Under the pieces are notes generated by a model. The model saw only the letters and a list, made by a program, of their open reading frames with translations, had not been told where the DNA came from and ran no database searches. A DNA stretch of 64,000 bases from Thuidium tamariscinum (taxonomy: Eukaryota; Streptophyta; Bryopsida; Hypnales; Thuidiaceae). Each line of letters opens with the position of its first letter. Within the stretch, counting starts at the first letter, position 1. The stretch lies in NCBI GenBank assembly GCA_947034885.2, contig OX344751.2, forward strand, positions 43,615,082 to 43,679,081, given 5' to 3'. A program made the translations under genes and the position numbers. This document shows, piece after piece, positions 43,301 through 55,145 of the stretch.

Positions 43301-44967
43301 ACCAACCACAATTGACTATATTTGTGATAATAGTTGTTAAAAAGTTTATCAATGTTTATATGTCCCTTCATTCATTTTGCATTAAATCATTAGCCTTTTA
43401 AACTCTCCCACTTTATCTACAATGCATTAGACTATAACTATTTGAAGTCTTCTTCTTCATTAGATTAGATCTCTTTTTTATGCCATTTCATGATTATTTT
43501 TATAATCTACATTGAAACCTCTCATAATGCAAATTCCCTACTTGCATAAATTACTATATTTCAAAATTTGCAAACTCCTTGTGTGCATAAAGTACACTGC
43601 ATTAACCACCAATGGAGTTATTGATACCATCCTATCAAAGTCTTCCAACTCAAGAGTTCATGGCTCAAGGAGAGCAATTGATCTTTACCTTGCACATGTT
43701 GAGGGAATGTTTTGATGTACAGTGGAAACACTCAAAACCGTCCAAATAAGGAATTCAGCATAGTTGGAGGCAACATTTTCTGAAAATGATATTTTTCTAG
43801 TATTAGTGAGTGAAAATCATGAATATTCAAAAAAAGAAATAGATTTTTCGGATACACTATGTAATTTCTACAAATTTTCAAAGTGTTGGGTCCCTAGACC
43901 TGTGGAACCATCCTGTAGGTGTCCCCAAAACTGAACCCTGCAAAAATCAGCACTTAGCCAACCAAATGTCTTTCAGTTGTGTCAGCAAATTACAATCGAT
44001 CATACATGTGATGAATACATTAAGGGAAGTCTACTGACGCATTTGGGTGAATCTACAGTTCACTAGAAGGACAAGGTGCGAGAATGGGTGTTTTGCCCTT
44101 AGACCCAAGAACGGCCACTGGAGATGCCAGAGACCAGTCAGACCACTTGGTTCAATATAGAAAACAGTCAACTATCACTAATTTTTGAAAAATGAACCAC
44201 CTATTGTACAGCATGAGCATGCTGAAATAAATGACCTTTGGTTCTTGAACCTCTTTGTATGCATATTGTTGAAAACTTCTCCCCATTGTTCCCATGCAAT
44301 AAGAGAGGTTTCATTGTAGTACTTGATACATTTATACATAAAAAATGATTAATACTAACATATATAAACAATGAATTTACATAGTATAAATGGTTAAATA
44401 ACATTGATTTCTAACAAAGCTCTTGTTTGCAACACTAGAATCTATTCTACATGCATTGATTTTTAGATTTTAGATTTTTAAAATAATCCTAATATATTCA
44501 AAATAATTCATAATTTTGGGAAATATTTGAAAATTCATTTTATAACTTGTGACAATAGATAAACCATTTACAAGTTTGTATATCTAGATATGTAGATTGA
44601 AAAAAAGATATCATATATTTAGACAATGAACTCTCATCTTCAAACTATCTCAAACCTACTAAGGAATCATGATGGATTGACTATTGATTTCATTATAACA
44701 TAACCTCTTCACCCTTCATCCTCATCAAATGTCAATGAAGTAGGTCTTTCACATTGCCATCAAAAAATTCTTGATGGTTGACAAGAATTGAACTATTTTG
44801 AACATTTTTTTTTTTCAACAATTTGATTAGGGTGTAAAGTGCATCAATTTACAAGGTGTTCAATAATAAATCAAACATCCAGTTTTGGATTTTGAGCAAC
44901 TCCAAACACTAACAACTATGCAACATCATTATATAAAGTGAACATCAATGGGGAATAAAGTAATAAA
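43301..44967. other. AT-rich spacer
   Basis: No gene, RNA or clear mobile element seen. A slightly GC-richer stretch at 43880-44160 has no open frame of note. Confidence 0.4.
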
Positions 44968-46119
44968 GAATCATTGCAAGAAAGACCTACCATTTTTGTA
45001 GAATTTTGCAAAAGTGCACCTACCCTTCCCTATAACTTTTGAATTATGAATCCAATGCCGAAAACAAAAAGTTGATTCTAGGTGTCTTAATTGTAATTGT
45101 ATCCCTTATTTCTCAAAATAAAAATAAATAAATAAATAATTGAAAGTCAATTTTGTTAATTTGTCACACTTCTCAACCACACTTAATTTTAGGTTTAGGA
45201 ATTTTGGATACAATTGAGTTGTTTTAATTAATGATAATTGGCTGAAATTTTTGTGCTACATTCTTGTAGTAGGTGGATATGATCCTACTAATCTTAAAAA
45301 TTCATAACCCTATGTCCTCTACATTTATGCAATTAGGCGTCCCATGTGTGCATACTTTTAAACTTTAAGAATAGTTTTAATCTCATATTTGACTTATTGT
45401 AAATTAAAACCTAGACATATCCCTTTTCTATGGAAAATTCTATCTCCAAGAATCCACCATAGAAAATATATAATTTGACATTTTATTTAGGAAAAAATAG
45501 GAAAAAAAATTTCATAAAAAAATAACAATCACTAGTAGAAAATCTCCCCGGTTCGGTTGATTTGGTCGCGTTGATGATCAACAGATTTCTATTGATTAAC
45601 AGAAATCTGTTGACCATCAACGCAACCAAATCAACAGAACCAGGGAGATTTTCTACTAGTGAATTGGCCATTGGAGAAGACTTTGTGGTGACAAGATTTG
45701 ACCCAAAAAATGGGGTCAAAACTATTCTTAAAGTTTAAAAGTATGCGTGCATGGGATGCCTAATTGCAAAAATATGGAAGACATAGGGTTATGTATTTTT
45801 AGATGCCCTTTGGTAGGATCATGTCCGCTTACTACAAAAATGTACCACAAAAATTTCTGCCAAAAATCATTACTTTAAACAAGTCAATTACATTCAAAAA
45901 CCCTAAACCCCAAAGTGTGACAAAGTAAAAATATTAAATTTTAATTATAAAATGATTTTTAAATTTCTTTTGAAAAATAAGGGATACAATTACAATTAAG
46001 ACACATAGAAATAGATTTTTGTTTGTAGTGTTGGCTTCATAATTCAAAATTTATAGTGGAGGGTAGTTGCAATTTTGCAAAATCCTACCAAAAACGGTCG
46101 GTCTTTCTTACAATGACCC
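44968..46119. mobile_element. Palindromic element with GGGTCATTG-type ends
   Basis: TCATTGCAAGAAAGACCTACC at the left is inverted as GGTCATTGTAAGAAAGACCG at the right. The similarity continues inward for about 500 bp per arm (for example TTAATTGTAATTGTATCCCTT, GGATATGATCCTACTAA, CATACTTTTAAACTTTAAGA and their inverses). The tips match the ends of 21739-22461 and 35295-36019. Near the centre is a CACTA-type MITE (45530-45661). The left tip is degenerate and the target duplication is uncertain. Confidence 0.65.
45530..45661. mobile_element. CACTA-type MITE near the palindrome centre (132 bp)
   Basis: CACTAGTAGAAAATCTCCC and the inverse at the right end are flanked by AAT on both sides (45527-45529, 45662-45664). 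Nearly the whole element is an inverted repeat, with arms of about 60 bp meeting at TTTCTATTGATTAACAGAAA. The 3-bp duplication and CACTA tip place it with CACTA/EnSpm non-autonomous elements. Confidence 0.85.
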
Positions 46120-46599
46120 CAATATTCTAGAGTTAAAGTTCCTTTTTTTTTATTAAAGATATCAAACCACATTGGAATTTTTACCTTTAAGATGAGTCCA
46201 TTTGCCGTTACTTCAAAATTGAAGAATTTTGGTTGTAAAATCTAGTAATCAATTCAATTTTCAAATCTAGATAGAAATGTTTAAACATTGAGAACTATTG
46301 TTTTTATTAGCACTATAGATCAAGAGTCAAATTTCACAATACAATGCGTTCATCAATCAAGATTAGAAATTTATTTTTATTTATTGATTGAAAAAACATA
46401 TACATTTCCTTGATAAGAATGTTCAAACCTATAAAGAACTTTGAAGATTGTCTACATATAATTATTAACTATAAGGAGGTGGTTTCCTTTTGCTCCAATA
46501 GAAAGTGAGAGCCCCACGCAAGGCAACTTCCTAGCCATCCAAATGGCTTTTACATTTGTCAAGTCATTCAATGGCTTTGTGCAAATGAAACAAAATTCA
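46120..46599. other. AT-rich spacer leading into segment A copy 2
   Basis: No gene seen. The border with the dispersed segment is gradual and not exactly placed. Confidence 0.35.
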
Positions 46600-47509
46600 C
46601 TCTAAGAGATTTAGAGAGGGATTATTCCTATCTTCAAGAGCAAATGGTTTCAACTTGTTAAGAATGTTGTACACCTCATCATTTTTAAACTACAAATGTA
46701 GACTATAATAGTCATGGCGTAAAATAAAAAATTTCCTTGTCATTCAATTTGAAACTCCACACCATCTTGTCATGTTAGGATTGATGCATATGAATGAAGG
46801 TAAATAGGACACATCTTCAAGCCTTATTCATTTTGATTCTCACATCTTTGTGCCAATGTAAATTGCATCAACAGGAGCTTAGATCAACTTCACCATAGAT
46901 ACTCCTCCATGAGTGTAATAGTCATAACAAATTTGTTTACTCCAAAAGAAATATCAACTATATAATCTTTCATCCAATGATCTGATCAGGATACAAGTGT
47001 AGGCAACTCACGAATTGCACCATCAAAAACTTAAAACCACAATCTTGATGAAGACCTTTGAGACAAGCCAGCCATGCGAGCATAATGCAAAATGAATAGT
47101 GCACCTCATCTATAAGTTAGGGAAGTATTTCCAGATGAATTGAAGAGCAAGTCCGTGATTGCTTCTCCAAATTCGCAAACCATACTTGCTGGTGAAAACC
47201 AAGAGGGCAGGGAGGGGCACAAAGCCCCATAATTTAAAAAACAAGCAGGATTACATCAAATGCGAAGGGACCTTGAAATGCCAGATCCCCTCAGGAGAGG
47301 TGCAAAAAAAGGGGGCACTACTCCTCTTCAAACTGGTTTCTAAGTAAAGACAGTTTATCCTTGTTTCTAATCTGAGATTGAATCCTTAACCAAATGGCCA
47401 TGCCTGAGTGAATTGTTTCTAACCACAAGGTACTAATGACCTCACTAATGCTAAAATCAATGTGGTCGTATTTGGTACTACATCTGTCCACCCAAATTTG
47501 CCTCAGTAA

Positions 47510-47942
47510 GAGCATCCCCATGCCTGCTCTTCAAAGGGCTCCAAATTAATTATATGGAGTGTTTGCCCTGTGAACTGCCCCATGCCAGGCACTTCAAAGC
47601 AAATTTTTACCCAGCAGAAACTTCAAATGAACAACCACACTGTATTGTTGTGTTTCTTCAACGTGGCTCACTAAATCTCGATTTCTTCAATCTGGCACTT
47701 TCACAGAATTTTCAGCCATTGGGAGCGTGGAGGCCCAACACTTGGCCTGACAGGTAGTTTTTTTCCTTGGGGGATGTGTTTACCCAACACTTGACCTGAC
47801 AGGTAGTTTTTTTCCTTGGGGGATGTGTTTAGTGAGTTTATTTGGAGTGTTGGCATGGGGCATGAGGCACTTTCACCAACCATGACCCCATGTCAAAACT
47901 CATTTAACGCCCCTGTTTGAAGGCTGTGGCATGGGGATGCTC
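47510..47942 (+). mobile_element. PIF/Harbinger-type MITE C (433 bp)
   Basis: The ends are GAGCATCCCCATGCC and its inverse, with TAA at 47507-47509 and 47943-47945. It is nearly identical to the inverse of MITE D except for an internal direct duplication of about 48 bp (CCTGACAGGTAGTTTTTTTCC..ATGTGTTT occurs twice at 47740-47830). Short frames inside are incidental. Confidence 0.9.
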
Positions 47943-47945
47943 TAA

Positions 47946-48331
47946 GAGCATCCCCATGCCACAGCCTTCAAACAGGGGCGTTAAATGAGTTTTGACATGG
48001 GGTCATGGTTGGTGAAAGTGCCTCATGCCCCATGCCAACACTCCAAATAAACTCACTAAACACATCCCCCAAGGAAAAAAACTACCTGTCAGGCCAAATG
48101 TTGGGCCTCCACGCTCCCAATGGCTGAAAATTCTGTGAAAGTGTGCCAGATTGAAGAAATCGAGATTTAGTGAGCCACATTGAAGAAACACAACAATAGA
48201 GTGTGGTTGTTAATTTGAAGTTTCTGCTGGGTAAATATTTGCTTTGAAGTGCCTGGCATGGGGCAGTTCACAAGGCAAACACTCCATATAATGAATTTGG
48301 AGCCCTTTGAAGAGCAGGCATGGGGATGCTC
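47946..48331 (-). mobile_element. PIF/Harbinger-type MITE D (386 bp), inverted partner of C
   Basis: The ends are GAGCATCCCCATGCC and its inverse, with TAA at 47943-47945 (shared with C) and 48332-48334. It is an inverted near-identical copy of C with a single copy of the 48-bp unit. The pair forms one long foldback structure within the LINE frame. Confidence 0.9.
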
Positions 48332-50200
48332 TAAACTAGATCTCAGAAGATCCCATGGCTGTCCCGGATACACATATCTCCATGCTGCCTGCTTGGTGCC
48401 TCTGTTTGGGAGACCCAACAAGGCTTGATCTGTGTTTCTGATTAGTGCCTCTCTGTTAGCTGAAGCTAAGGAATTGAATCTGAACCACACTTCCTTGGTG
48501 AGTCTGCATTCCCAAAGGAGATGTGTGGAGGTTTCTCTGTGATGACCACACAGTGGGCAGCTACAATTAGCTGTCTGTATCCTCTTACTCAACCATTCTC
48601 CTTTGACTACCCCCTTCTTTAGAATTTGCCAGATCAGCATCGCTTGTTTTCTAGGTCTCATGGGATGTCAAATCCTGTTGAATACACTTGTGCATTGTGC
48701 CTGGTTTATGAGTTCTTATACTCCAGTCGGACATTCTCCTTTAGTTTTGAGGCCTTCGAGATATCCACGCTTCGCTGTATAACCAAAAAATGGTTCTTCC
48801 CTGAGGTGTCCCATCTTTAACCAGGTCCACTTGCCCGGGTCCCACGTTAAGTTCTTGCTAACTGAAAAAATTGGTCTTCACACTTCAATCGTACACTACC
48901 TAGCATACATGCAAGCTCCTTTGCTCCAGACTGAAGCATGTTTGTATCCAATGGAGGACATTATCAAAATATTTTTAATGAAATCTAATTGGGCAATGCA
49001 CACAGTACAGCACTTAGACTACCAAATCAGCTTGCTGGGGCATGCAAATATCATGGTCAAAGACATACAAGCTCAAACAGTGGTAACATCCGGCTCAATT
49101 GTTGCTCACAGGTGAAAGTGAGCCATGCAATAAGAGTGCATTTTGGCATGCTCCTGGTATTGTCATGCCACAGAAAGCATAGGTTGATAAAAAAAAGGAC
49201 AATTTAAAGCAGATTACTTCCAAAGAAAAACGACTCTAAATTAATTGGATTCAAGCACCCAACTGTCGGATGCGTTCCAAATCAATGTTTATGAACATAA
49301 TTAGCCCTTGAAGCTGAAACACAAGCCTGAGTACATCTTCTGTGATTAAGCAACAGGAAGGGGAATGCGAACCTTCACAGCCACCATGACCACAGAATTT
49401 GCCCACAAGCTTCACCTCCATGTATCCCTAGCTTCCTTGTGTGCTCCACCATGACCCTCAGCACTGCTTTGGGAAGAGCTTTAATTTTCAATTGCAAAAA
49501 ATTCAATGCAATACTCATCAGCCATCACCAGTCATCACCAACCCTTTTTTTTTACTTTTTGAGAAAGTGCCAAGATGGCAATCACTTCAAATTTGGTGAA
49601 GCATTGTATTTTTACATTCATCCATCTTTTGGACTAAAAAAACACTTCTCCATCATATTTATACACTTTTTGAGTAACAGCTAAAGAAAATAAACTAAAA
49701 ATGAAAACGGAGCCAAACTTGCCATCAGACATCAGATGGTGTACATCCTCTTGCTCACTATGCAACTCATCACAGAGGCGATTTCAAAACATCTTCCAAT
49801 TAAACTCAATCTTTTGTAACTTTTACATACAGTTTCAAATAACAGATTCACAAATGAGTTACAATCCTCTCTCATTTGCCACAACATTACATAATAGTCT
49901 GCCCAGAATAATATGCACATTTTGAAACTGCAGAGTACCTTGGAATTGCAATGAAGTGCAATTCAACTTCATAACAAGAGCAAAATGAATAGTTCCAAAT
50001 CAAGCAACAAGTTGGATTTTTTCTATACACTATCTACCATTTCATAGAGATCCTTGGGGAACTTTAATGTGATTCCAACACAATTTACAATTCAAAATTT
50101 TGATCCAAAATTCCCCTAATCTTAGCTAAAATTGCTCAGATCCAAAAATTTGAAAGATTATGGGAACATGTTCTAATATTGCATGATTCCTCATATCATG

Positions 50201-51320
50201 TTATTCTAATAAAACTAAGGCCATGTTTGAAATTAACGCAAATGGAGCAACAAATATGAAGGTGCACAAATCAAGTTATTTTCCAAACTACATTTTCTAT
50301 CAAGTGTTTACAAAGATTAAGTTCAAGAAGTAGACACAATTTTACAAACAATTCATTAATGTGAGTATAAAAAATTGCTATTTCAAGCATGTGAAAATGC
50401 TAAATCGACCACTTGTTGTAAAGGCCCATTATATTCAATATTCCAAGTAGACAACGTGTATTTATGAATAAAATGCAAAAACACTAACTTTCATTCCTTC
50501 ATTATCTATTGTGATTACATGAATGTAGCATTAGCTCACACACATACCTTCCGAAAAACGAGGAGCCGTTGATCACTTTGAAGAAAAAAATTTCTCCCTT
50601 CTCAGATGCCGTTGATCTTCAAAAAAACATCCACCGTTGATTGGAAACGATCTTGGCCATTGGATCATGTGGCATACTGATATGGATATGGATATGGATA
50701 CTAATACTAATATGGTATATTATATATGAGATACGTTATACCAGATACCGGATACGATATATAGTCTATGGATACAAAATATATAACCCATATCGTTTGC
50801 CTTTCCAAGTTGGTCTAAGAAATATAAATATGGTTGGAGGGGAGATACCAAAATTAATTTAATTCAGATTTAAATCATTGAATTAATTCAAATTGTACTT
50901 GTGAATTATTTATTTTTGTAAACACTGAGGAGGAATTTTTTGTAAATTTAAATTAAAATTTTTTGGAGGTGTGTGTGTTAATAAAAATTAAAAATTAAAA
51001 AAAAATTCAGCTAGGGTCTTTTGAGTGGATGGTGAGGGAGTTGTCCCTCACTATCCACTCAAATGACAACCTATCTATAGACATCCAAATGATTGCCACA
51101 AACATTTGTTAATTTTCTTTCATTTGAGCTATTACATTGATTACTATGAACTTCGAGAAGAAAACATTTGAAAGCAAAATAAAACATCAATGGTAATACA
51201 TCATTAAAAATAATGTTTTTGTAAATATCTAAATAAAAAAATTCTCCAAGAATTATGAGCAAGAATTTTTTTTAAAAAGAAGAAAAAAACATATTTAAAA
51301 TTTTTTTATGTTTTTTGAGA
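50201..51320. repeat. Segment B partial copy and AT microsatellite
   Basis: 50210-50520 and 51080-51300 match 32870-33400 in order and orientation. Between them lies an inserted stretch (about 50541-51060) with GCCGTTGATC repeats, a GATATG microsatellite and the hairpin TGAGTGGATGGTGAGGGA / TCCCTCACTATCCACTCA near 51015-51062. It is non-coding. Confidence 0.55.
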
Positions 51321-51324
51321 TTAA

Positions 51325-52249
51325 CCCCTAAAGGATTGAAGTCCCCTTGGGGGACACTTGGAATTTCGGGCAGGCTTGTGTGACTTGAATTTTTTATATT
51401 ATTTTTTGAAACTTTTTTTGAAGATAGTAAATCAGATTAGCTTTCCAAAAATATAATTTTTATTTCAATTGGTGCTTGGAAGCAAAAGTTATGCCATTCT
51501 ATGTCCAAAAAGCAGTTCGCCGGGCAGAAAAAAAAAAACCACAAAATTTTTTTTTTTTTAATTTTTTAATTTTTTTTCTTGAAGATTTTGTTTTGTTCTA
51601 CATCTGAAGCTTTGTTTCATTTTATTTGAACAAGTAATGAGAAAGTTATGGACAATCTTGAATTTCGGGCAATCTAAGCACCATCTTCAAAAAATAACTT
51701 ACAGAATTCATTTTTGAATGCAATTTTTCAAATTTTCCAAATTTTCTTCTTAGATAGGGTTTAGAATGTTTGCAAGAACAAACTCACCGTTGGGATCATG
51801 GTTTTTCAATTCCATCTTAAAGTTATTAACAACTTAGTGTTTTGTTCAATCTTGGACCTACTTCTACTTAACAATTTTTTAATGAATGAAAATCAAGTAG
51901 TAGTTTTTTGAAATTTTTTTCCCTAATTTCCAACTCAAATGTTCAACATAATAAATTTTAACTTCATGGTCCATAGTGCAAAAAAATTCAACAAATGGCA
52001 ATCAAAGTCATCTGAAATTGCAAGTCAGAGTTCAAAAAAACTTTCTTTTCCAACTTTGAATGCTAATATCTTCCAATCGGTACAGTCAAACTTCATGAAA
52101 TTTTTACCATATGATCTCAGACAAGTAATTTACAAGATCCTACGGTTAGATTCCAATAAAATTATTCTTTTTGTTTTTTTTGGAGGAAGTAGCAAACATG
52201 GCAGTTTTGAGTGGTTTTCAAGCCAGAAAATGCCTCAGTCCTTTAGGGG
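51325..52249 (-). mobile_element. piggyBac-like non-autonomous element, copy 2 (925 bp)
   Basis: CCCCTAAAGGATTGAAG at the left and CTCAGTCCTTTAGGGG at the right are flanked by TTAA (51321-51324, 52250-52253). It is an inverted copy of 28055-29222 without the nested CACTA MITE, for example CTCAAAACTGCCAT in inverse orientation near its right end. Confidence 0.8.
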
Positions 52250-52253
52250 TTAA

Positions 52254-54248
52254 AAACAAGATGTGTGGGACCTCAAGAATTATCTAAAAAAAAGACATTG
52301 AAGAAAGTTGGATCTACTATAAAGATTAAAATTTAATTTAATTAATAGTCTTTTCTTTAATCCTAAATAATTTATCCTAAATAATATTTTTTGAACATAA
52401 ATATTTAACATTTAACTTTTACATGTTATTTTTTACTTTTATTTTTGCTTTGAAAAAAGAGAGGTGGCAACGTAAAAGGTTTATAATTCAATTATGACGT
52501 GATAACTATTACATTCAAATTACATCATGACCTAGTTATTAAATGAAAAAATTAAGAAGAAACTGCAATGTAATTCAATATGCATCCAAATGCAAATCCC
52601 TCCAAGCTAACTGGACATGACATGACATGGAAAATTGAAAAACACATAAAGTAGGTAGTAGTGTAACTTGAAAAAAAAAGGTACTAAAATGGGAGATGTC
52701 AATGCAACAACAATGAGGTTAAAGGTCGACATAACTTCTATAACCACAATCAATTTGTAGCTTATCTACTCTAAAGTTTATTGAAAGGAATTTTTAATGT
52801 GATTTTTTCTCCAAATTATATATTGAATAGTGAAATTGGATTGCCCCTCTTTAATTTCTTGACATTCTATGCTATATAAATATGTACTATTTTTGTAGAA
52901 GGATTCAACAATGTAGGAACCATGTGTAGTGCATGAGTTGGTGCATTAGTTCATGGCTTAGGTTTAGACACTCACATGTCACATGTGCCTCTATATGGAC
53001 AAGCAATGATGTCATGAGTTAACTTTTCCAGGTAAGGATTGTTAAGGCAATCTAATTTGATTATTTGGTGTAGTGTATTTGAGGTTTATTTTTAAGGAAA
53101 TCAATATTTGCAATAGACATTCTAATACAAAATCTTGAATTGAACATTCATTTTAAATGAGCTACCTAATGGAAAATCATTCATTTTCAAAATAAGATTT
53201 CGGATGCTGAAAATAGACTTCTAAAAGGATTTTTCAAATATATAAACTGTAAAAAATAATAACTTGGTTAGGTTTTATTTAACTTATGTTTAGGTTTTAA
53301 AGAGGGTTAAGGCAAATCCTTCATTCATGCTCTTGTCACTACAAATTGCATTTGAAGTCTCTTCTTGTCAATTTCTTTACTTTGATTTATGTGCAATCCA
53401 TTCATTCTTTAGTATCATTTAGCATCAAAAATTGAGCTAGCTTCTTCTTCATACTGTCAATATGCACATAAACTCTAACTCTAACCCTACCTTAATGTAG
53501 ATAAAAAAAGATACATTAGGGGTACCATATTTTCTTCCTACTTTCCTTGTTGATTCTTGCACAATTGTGATCAAGGTTTGCGTGATTATGAGCCCCAAAT
53601 TCTCATCATAAAGATTTCTTTTTCTTATCTAGGTACATATTAATTTGTTGCAAGATCATTTATTATGTAGTCTTGCTCTCGGAAACCCTCATTTTGGAGT
53701 AGCAAATATGGAGACTTTTCTTTTCTTTTGCATAACATTCAGTAGCACTTGCTGGGTTTGCCTTTGCTTGTTGTGGAGTTCCTATGATGGAAATCATCCG
53801 TCTTCAGAATCCGGGTCAGTGAGAGTGAAGGGGGCGGGCACTGACGAGGTGCCTGCCAGAAAAGGCTCTGATCCGCCTCTCACACAGGAAGCTGGGATTT
53901 CATGTGGAGTCGTGATGATGGCCCTTTTCAAAGCCTGGTTGGGTGGGCCGAGTTCAAAAAAACATTTGCGTTTGTATCCCTTCGAAAATGTGAGTAGAAG
54001 TTTGATTATCGATGCAAAAATAACACATGTACCAAATTATTCCCCAAAGAACACATGTACCTTTCAAATAAGTTAGTACATGGTTTGGCACTATTTCATG
54101 CACCTCAAAAGAGGGAGTACTCGCTTGACAATATTTTTAGTCAAATTTTTTGAAATTATAAAATCTTCAAATTTACAAATTTGTAAATTTGAGGATTTTT
54201 CAATTCTTTTAATTCCAAATTAAAATTTCATAGACTACTTAATGAAGT
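52254..54248. other. AT-rich spacer
   Basis: 52255-52370 resembles 59690-59790 (GGATCTACTATAAAGAT and GGATCTATTATAAAGATG). Only the frame at 53645-54076 stands out. Confidence 0.4.
53645..54076 (+). CDS. Unrecognised ORF, 143 codons, possibly a gene scrap
   Basis: The middle of this frame (about 53790-53960) is clearly GC-richer than the AT-rich surroundings, and its amino-acid composition is not obviously repeat-like (SESGSVRVKGAGTDEVPARK, GVVMMALFKAWLGGPSSKKH). The start is a TTG, not an ATG. No domain was recognised. It may be an exon remnant or chance. Treat it as a weak candidate. Confidence 0.2.
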   Translation: MLQDHLLCSLALGNPHFGVANMETFLFFCITFSSTCWVCLCLLWSSYDGNHPSSESGSVRVKGAGTDEVPARKGSDPPLTQEAGISCGVVMMALFKAWLGGPSSKKHLRLYPFENVSRSLIIDAKITHVPNYSPKNTCTFQIS

Positions 54249-54288
54249 AAGAGATGCTTAAATGGAGCGGGTTCTAAATGTGTTTCCT
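54249..54288 (+). repeat. Shard of TA-flanked MITE family 1
   Basis: TTAAATGGAGCGGGTTCTAA matches the right end of 2389-2723 and the left end of 4093-4418. The rest of the element is absent. Confidence 0.6.
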
Positions 54289-54367
54289 ATCTAGGAAAGG
54301 GTGCATGCTCCTCAAAATATCTAATACTCTCATTGACGAGGTAGGTAGGTATGAACACTTTGTTTAA

Positions 54368-54640
54368 CCCCTAAAGGACCAAATTGCATTTTTTGGCAGC
54401 TTACTATAGATGAAATTTTTGTTTTTTTCTTTGAAATTTTCATAAACTATACACCCAAGGAATATCTTTGAGGCCCAACAATTTTCATAACTATTGACTT
54501 CATGGTTAAAAAGTTATTGCATAATATGTGATTTTCGTTGTTTGGTGAGCAACCTTGGCAACTCAAAAAACTTCTTCAAAAAACACTTTTTTAAGAAATA
54601 AAAATTTGAATTTGGTTTTTTAGAAGCTTTGAATCATGCT
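54368..54640 (+). mobile_element. piggyBac-like element, partial copy 3
   Basis: TTAA (54364-54367) is followed by CCCCTAAAGGACCAAATTGC and weakly related AT-rich sequence. No matching right end was found, so the extent is a guess. Confidence 0.5.
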
Positions 54641-54714
54641 ATTTGGATTAATGAGATGCAAATTATGAGAAATTTTAGTTTGTAGGTAGTTTGTAGGAAG
54701 TTATTGAAATGTCT

Positions 54715-55145
54715 ACTCTAAAATAAACTTTGAAGTTCTTTATTTAATTCAATTTTTTTTTTTGAAAGAAAACAAAAACATTGGGGGTTCATTGTTTATT
54801 ACAACATTACAACCATTAGGATTGGCATTTCTTAATTTAATAAATTAATTGTTAACAATTTAGTAATTTGAATCATTCTATATTTTTTTCTACTTACTAT
54901 TTTTTTTGTACATATTGTACAATTCCAAATGATTTGAAAATTTTCAAGCATGTAGACAACTTGATTTGAAGAATGAATCCAAAGAGTTACAAACATTTTG
55001 GACTTTTTTTCATACAAATGTGACCCTTTGAAGTACAGCTTCCCAGATCTCCATAGTGGTAAAAAATTGATTTTTGCAACTTCAAACAATAATATCTTGC
55101 AATGTACATGGTGGAAATTTTTGAAATTTTTGGAAATGTACATTT
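54715..55145 (-). repeat. Segment B repeat, inverted partial copy
   Basis: It is collinear with 29870-30320. Its inverse reads through the ATGA site that is interrupted at 35291, so it is an empty site for the 725-bp element. Confidence 0.6.

Larger units (their letters stand above)
47191..48855 (-). pseudogene. LINE (non-LTR retrotransposon) 3' relic with zinc-binding RVT tail
   Basis: On the minus strand, 48661-48335 encodes KKGVVKGEWLSKRI, then CPLCGHHRETSTHLLWEC and TKEVWFRFNSLA, the zf-RVT zinc-binding region that follows the reverse transcriptase of plant LINEs. After the two MITEs (47510-48331) the frame resumes at 47506 with LRQIWVDRCSTKYDHIDF and runs to a stop at 47318. Removing the MITEs and leaving one TAA joins the two parts in frame. 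Downstream text GGGGCTTTGTGCCCC resembles LINE 3' ends. Sequence to about 48830 looks like further LINE coding with a frame change. The endonuclease and reverse transcriptase cores are absent. A short imperfect CTTGCT repeat flanks the relic. Confidence 0.8.
46600..50200. repeat. Dispersed segment A, copy 2
   Basis: It is collinear with 1-1720 and 3940-4740 in the same orientation, but interrupted by the LINE relic and its MITEs (about 47191-48855). It lacks the 2.2-kb stretch and the MITE found in copy 1. The comparison dates those insertions as later than the duplication. Confidence 0.7.

Noticed and set aside
47554-48191. Open frames of about 60-67 codons in the 47.5-48.2 kb region
   Set aside because: They lie in the paired MITEs C and D and mirror each other. 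No coding signature.
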